DNA of 15,772 bases from Planctomycetota bacterium (lineage in GTDB: Bacteria; Planctomycetota; Phycisphaerae; WQYP01), in contig JAJYGE010000450.1 of NCBI GenBank assembly GCA_021785155.1, positions 1-15,772 on the forward strand, read 5' to 3'. This document shows, piece after piece, positions 13,948 to 15,772 of this stretch. The position numbers were made by a program, and so were the translations under genes. Numbering within the stretch: the stretch's first letter is position 1; every line of letters begins with the position of its first letter. The notes under the pieces were generated by a model that was not told the DNA's origin, made no database searches, and saw nothing but the letters and a program-made list of their open reading frames with translations.

Positions 13948-15111
13948 ATGAATATTCCAATCCATGAACCGGTTCATTTGCCGCCCCTGCCGCACGGCTT
14001 TGATGTCGCCGCTGAATTTCCCATTACCCGCCGCTGGAGATTTTTTAATCATGCCGGCGTGGCACCCATTTCCGCCCGCGCGGCGGCGGAATTTGAACGC
14101 TTTGCCCGGGAAGCACGGGATGATTCGTACCTTACCGGACGCTGGTATCACAAAATTGAGCTGGTACGAAAACTTGCCGCGCAGTTCATCCATGCCCGAC
14201 CGGAGGAAATGGCTTTTGTTAAAAACACCAGCGAGGGCCTCGCCTTCGTCGCCAATGGCCTGGATTGGAAAGCCGGCGATGGAATTATTTCAACCGCGGT
14301 GGAATATCCATCTAATGTATACCCATGGATGGATGTCGCCCGCCGCTTCGACTGCCGGCATATCATGCTGCCGGAGCATGAGGGCCGCATTGACCGGCAC
14401 AGCATCTTTGACGCCGTAACGCCGCGCACGCGCCTTATAGCGCTTTCCCATGTCGAATATGCCAGCGGTTTCCGTCACGATCTGGCCGCGATCGGACAAT
14501 TCTGCCGGCAGCGCAACATTTTGCTATGTGTCGATGGAATACAGGCCTGTGGCGTGTTACCGGTGGATGTAAAGACGATGCATATTGATTTTCTCTCCGC
14601 GGATGGCCATAAATGGCTGCTGGGGCCGGAAGGGGCGGGAATATTTTACTGCCGCGAGGAATTATTGCGATCCCTGCGACCTGAAATCGGCTGGATGAAT
14701 GTCATCAACGCCAATGATTATGGGCATTATGATTTCACGCTGCGCACGGACGCCCGCCGATTTGAATGTGGCTCGCACAACATACCGGGGATACTGGCAC
14801 TGGGGGCCTCGATGCAATTGCTTCTGGATGTGGGCATGGACGTGGTTGCGGCGCGTGTTCTGGCTTTAACTGATCAGCTTTGTGCGGGCCTGATGAGAAA
14901 AGGGTACCGCGTTTTTTCCAGCCGACGCCCCGGTGAAACCAGCGGCATTGTCAGCTTTACAAGCCCCCGGCATCCACAGGCGGATATTATCACGAATCTG
15001 GAGAAGCAGAAGATTATTCTTGTGGAACGAGAAGGCCGCCTGCGGGCATCACCCCATTTTTATCAAACGGCGGAAGATATTAATTGCCTGCTGGACGCGC
15101 TACCCGGATAA
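13948..15111 (+). CDS. Class V PLP-dependent aminotransferase / cysteine desulfurase-like protein
   Basis: A fold-type I PLP enzyme of the class V group (387 residues). Members include cysteine desulfurases, isopenicillin-N epimerase-like and kynureninase-like enzymes; the substrate is not known here. Visible markers: NHAGVAPIS (34-42), a phosphate-binding KNTSEGLA (92-99), EYPSNVYPW (119-127), LSHVEYASG (166-174), CVDGIQACG (194-202; D196 contacts the pyridine nitrogen, Q199 its oxygen), and the Schiff-base lysine K222 in SADGHKWLLGPEG. The C-terminal small domain runs from about 260 and includes RFECGSHNIPG. I see no conserved cysteine-loop signature that would prove a desulfurase. The ATG at 13948 has GGAG 11 nt upstream; TTG 13921 and ATG 13927 are alternatives. 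The gene is monocistronic, with no Fe-S cluster genes beside it. Confidence 0.9.
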   Translation: MNIPIHEPVHLPPLPHGFDVAAEFPITRRWRFFNHAGVAPISARAAAEFERFAREARDDSYLTGRWYHKIELVRKLAAQFIHARPEEMAFVKNTSEGLAFVANGLDWKAGDGIISTAVEYPSNVYPWMDVARRFDCRHIMLPEHEGRIDRHSIFDAVTPRTRLIALSHVEYASGFRHDLAAIGQFCRQRNILLCVDGIQACGVLPVDVKTMHIDFLSADGHKWLLGPEGAGIFYCREELLRSLRPEIGWMNVINANDYGHYDFTLRTDARRFECGSHNIPGILALGASMQLLLDVGMDVVAARVLALTDQLCAGLMRKGYRVFSSRRPGETSGIVSFTSPRHPQADIITNLEKQKIILVEREGRLRASPHFYQTAEDINCLLDALPG

Positions 15112-15289
15112 TTCCCAGCGCGGCTCCGCCGCAACCAAAACGTCACGCGGAGGTGATGCAGCGGGACGCCGGCGACCCGACGGAAATTCACAAGGAGGCA
15201 GCAGAGGTAACGGAGGACGGGAGGGGAATTTCAACGGCCAACGAACAATGACCGGTACTGACCATACTGATCAAGCCCACGGCGCGGAG

Positions 15290-15367
15290 CCGCAACCAAA
15301 ACGTCTTATCCACAGATTTTTGCCGGCTCACCACGGGGAAATGTTTACCACAGTAGCACGGATTTTT
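15290..15367 (+). repeat. Dispersed module, copy 2 (partner of 1564-1640)
   Basis: Shares CGCAACCAAAACGT, CCACAGATTTTTG and CACGGGGAAATGTTTACCAC in order with copy 1, about 13.7 kb apart. It ends in GCACGGATTTTT; GCACGG pairs with CCGTGC at 15374-15379. The intervening bases differ, so these are diverged copies. Confidence 0.8.
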
Positions 15368-15432
15368 GGGAGACCGTGCCGAAAAAGGTTCCTAAGAAAT
15401 ATTTGCGCACGACAAACCTGACTTCCCTTTAG

Positions 15433-15454
15433 TTTTTCAGAAAAGCCTGAAAAA
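15433..15454. repeat. 8-bp inverted repeat in the AT-rich lead-in to the right-hand IS
   Basis: TTTTTCAG (15433-15440) and CTGAAAAA (15447-15454) are exact reverse complements around AAAAGC. It might mark the insertion sequence end or be a weak terminator for the aminotransferase. The evidence does not separate these. Confidence 0.4.
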
Positions 15455-15552
15455 GTGTGGTTGTCGGTGAAAATGTAGCAAGTATTAGTTTGATATATAA
15501 TTTGTAAATTGTTCTTGAATAATAGAATATGTTGGTGTATGATGTAGCCAGT

Positions 15553-15772
15553 ATGTTTATACAGAAGACAGTCTGTAAACGCGGCAAGGCCACCTACTTC
15601 ACTTATCTGGTGCGACAATCCTTCCGCACTTCCAAGGGGCCCCGGTCACGCACCGTTTGCAATGTTACCAACTTGCCGCCTCCTATACGCGACCTTATTG
15701 CCCAATGCCTGCGGGGCGGGGAGTTGGTGGATATGGAGAGTCTGGAGTTATCCGAAGCCCAGAGTTTTGGCG
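15553..15772 (+). CDS. IS1634-like transposase, N-terminal part (continues past the window)
   Basis: From the ATG at 15553 the frame stays open to the window edge (73 codons). It begins MFIQKTVCKRGKATYFTYLV, then RQSFRTSKGPRSRTVCNVTN and LPPPIRDLIAQCLRG. This is the N-terminal pattern of IS1634-type (IS4 superfamily) transposases: MFIR..., Y-x-YLVxSxRT, a GPRxRTV strand, then a leucine-rich helix. The catalytic DDE core lies outside the window. No clear ribosome site precedes the ATG; a perfect TATAAT at 15496-15501 could be its -10, without a good -35. The first 130 bp before it are AT-rich, unlike the neighbouring DNA, as expected for an IS end. Confidence 0.7.
   Translation, partial: MFIQKTVCKRGKATYFTYLVRQSFRTSKGPRSRTVCNVTNLPPPIRDLIAQCLRGGELVDMESLELSEAQSFG

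Larger units (their letters stand above)
15112..15552. other. Non-coding repeat region between the aminotransferase and the right-hand IS
   Basis: About 440 bp without a gene. The first 250 bp carry the dispersed modules seen at 1564-1640, including GCGGCTCCGCCGCAACCAAA at 15119-15138 and the long copy at 15290-15367. ACCGGTACTGACCATACTGA (about 15251-15270) is an inverted relative of the CAGTATTGGT units at 9051. From about 15420 the DNA turns AT-rich, consistent with entering the end of the next insertion sequence. Confidence 0.65.

Overview
The window looks like a chromosomal segment from a Gram-negative-type bacterium of moderately high GC. I lean toward the Planctomycetes/PVC group, at low to moderate confidence. 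The hints are a FabD nucleophile motif reading GLSLGEY, a short L32 beginning MLPVARTSKSRK, and intergenic DNA full of short dispersed repeats. No rRNA, complete tRNA or CRISPR array is visible. TGA ends intact genes (acpP, fabF, the 9766 gene), so the standard bacterial code applies.

Layout. (1) 1-1070: the 5' part of an IS3-family insertion sequence on the minus strand, with orfA, an A-AAA-AAG slippery site and orfB running off the left edge. (2) 1071-1874: non-coding DNA made of dispersed repeats and a 120-bp element with inverted ends. (3) 1875-2408: a DUF2721 membrane protein. (4) 8734 down to 2443, minus strand: a type II fatty-acid/phospholipid cluster in the classical order rpmF-plsX-fabH-fabD-fabG-acpP-fabF. 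FabD charges ACP with malonyl, FabH starts chains, FabF elongates, FabG reduces, AcpP carries the chain, and PlsX converts acyl-ACP to acyl-phosphate for phospholipid synthesis. (5) 8735-9765: repeat-rich DNA including a near-perfect direct duplication of about 215 bp. (6) 9766-10290: an anchored protein of unknown function. (7) 10291-10588: non-coding DNA with a REPIN-like double hairpin. (8) 10589-12811: a DUF262/HNH (GmrSD-like) restriction protein broken by one in-frame TGA exactly where a Trp is expected. A 34-residue relic of a DnaQ-like exonuclease follows. (9) 13088-13947: no convincing gene. (10) 13948-15111: a class V PLP-dependent aminotransferase / cysteine-desulfurase-like enzyme. 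(11) 15112-15552: repeats. (12) 15553 to the right edge: the N-terminus of an IS1634-like transposase.

The fatty-acid cluster is core genome. The rest is accessory and partly decayed: insertion sequences at both edges, a broken defence-type nuclease, an exonuclease stub, and three non-coding zones that share repeat modules. The most interesting points are the single-base inactivation of the DUF262/HNH protein and the nested palindromic repeats.
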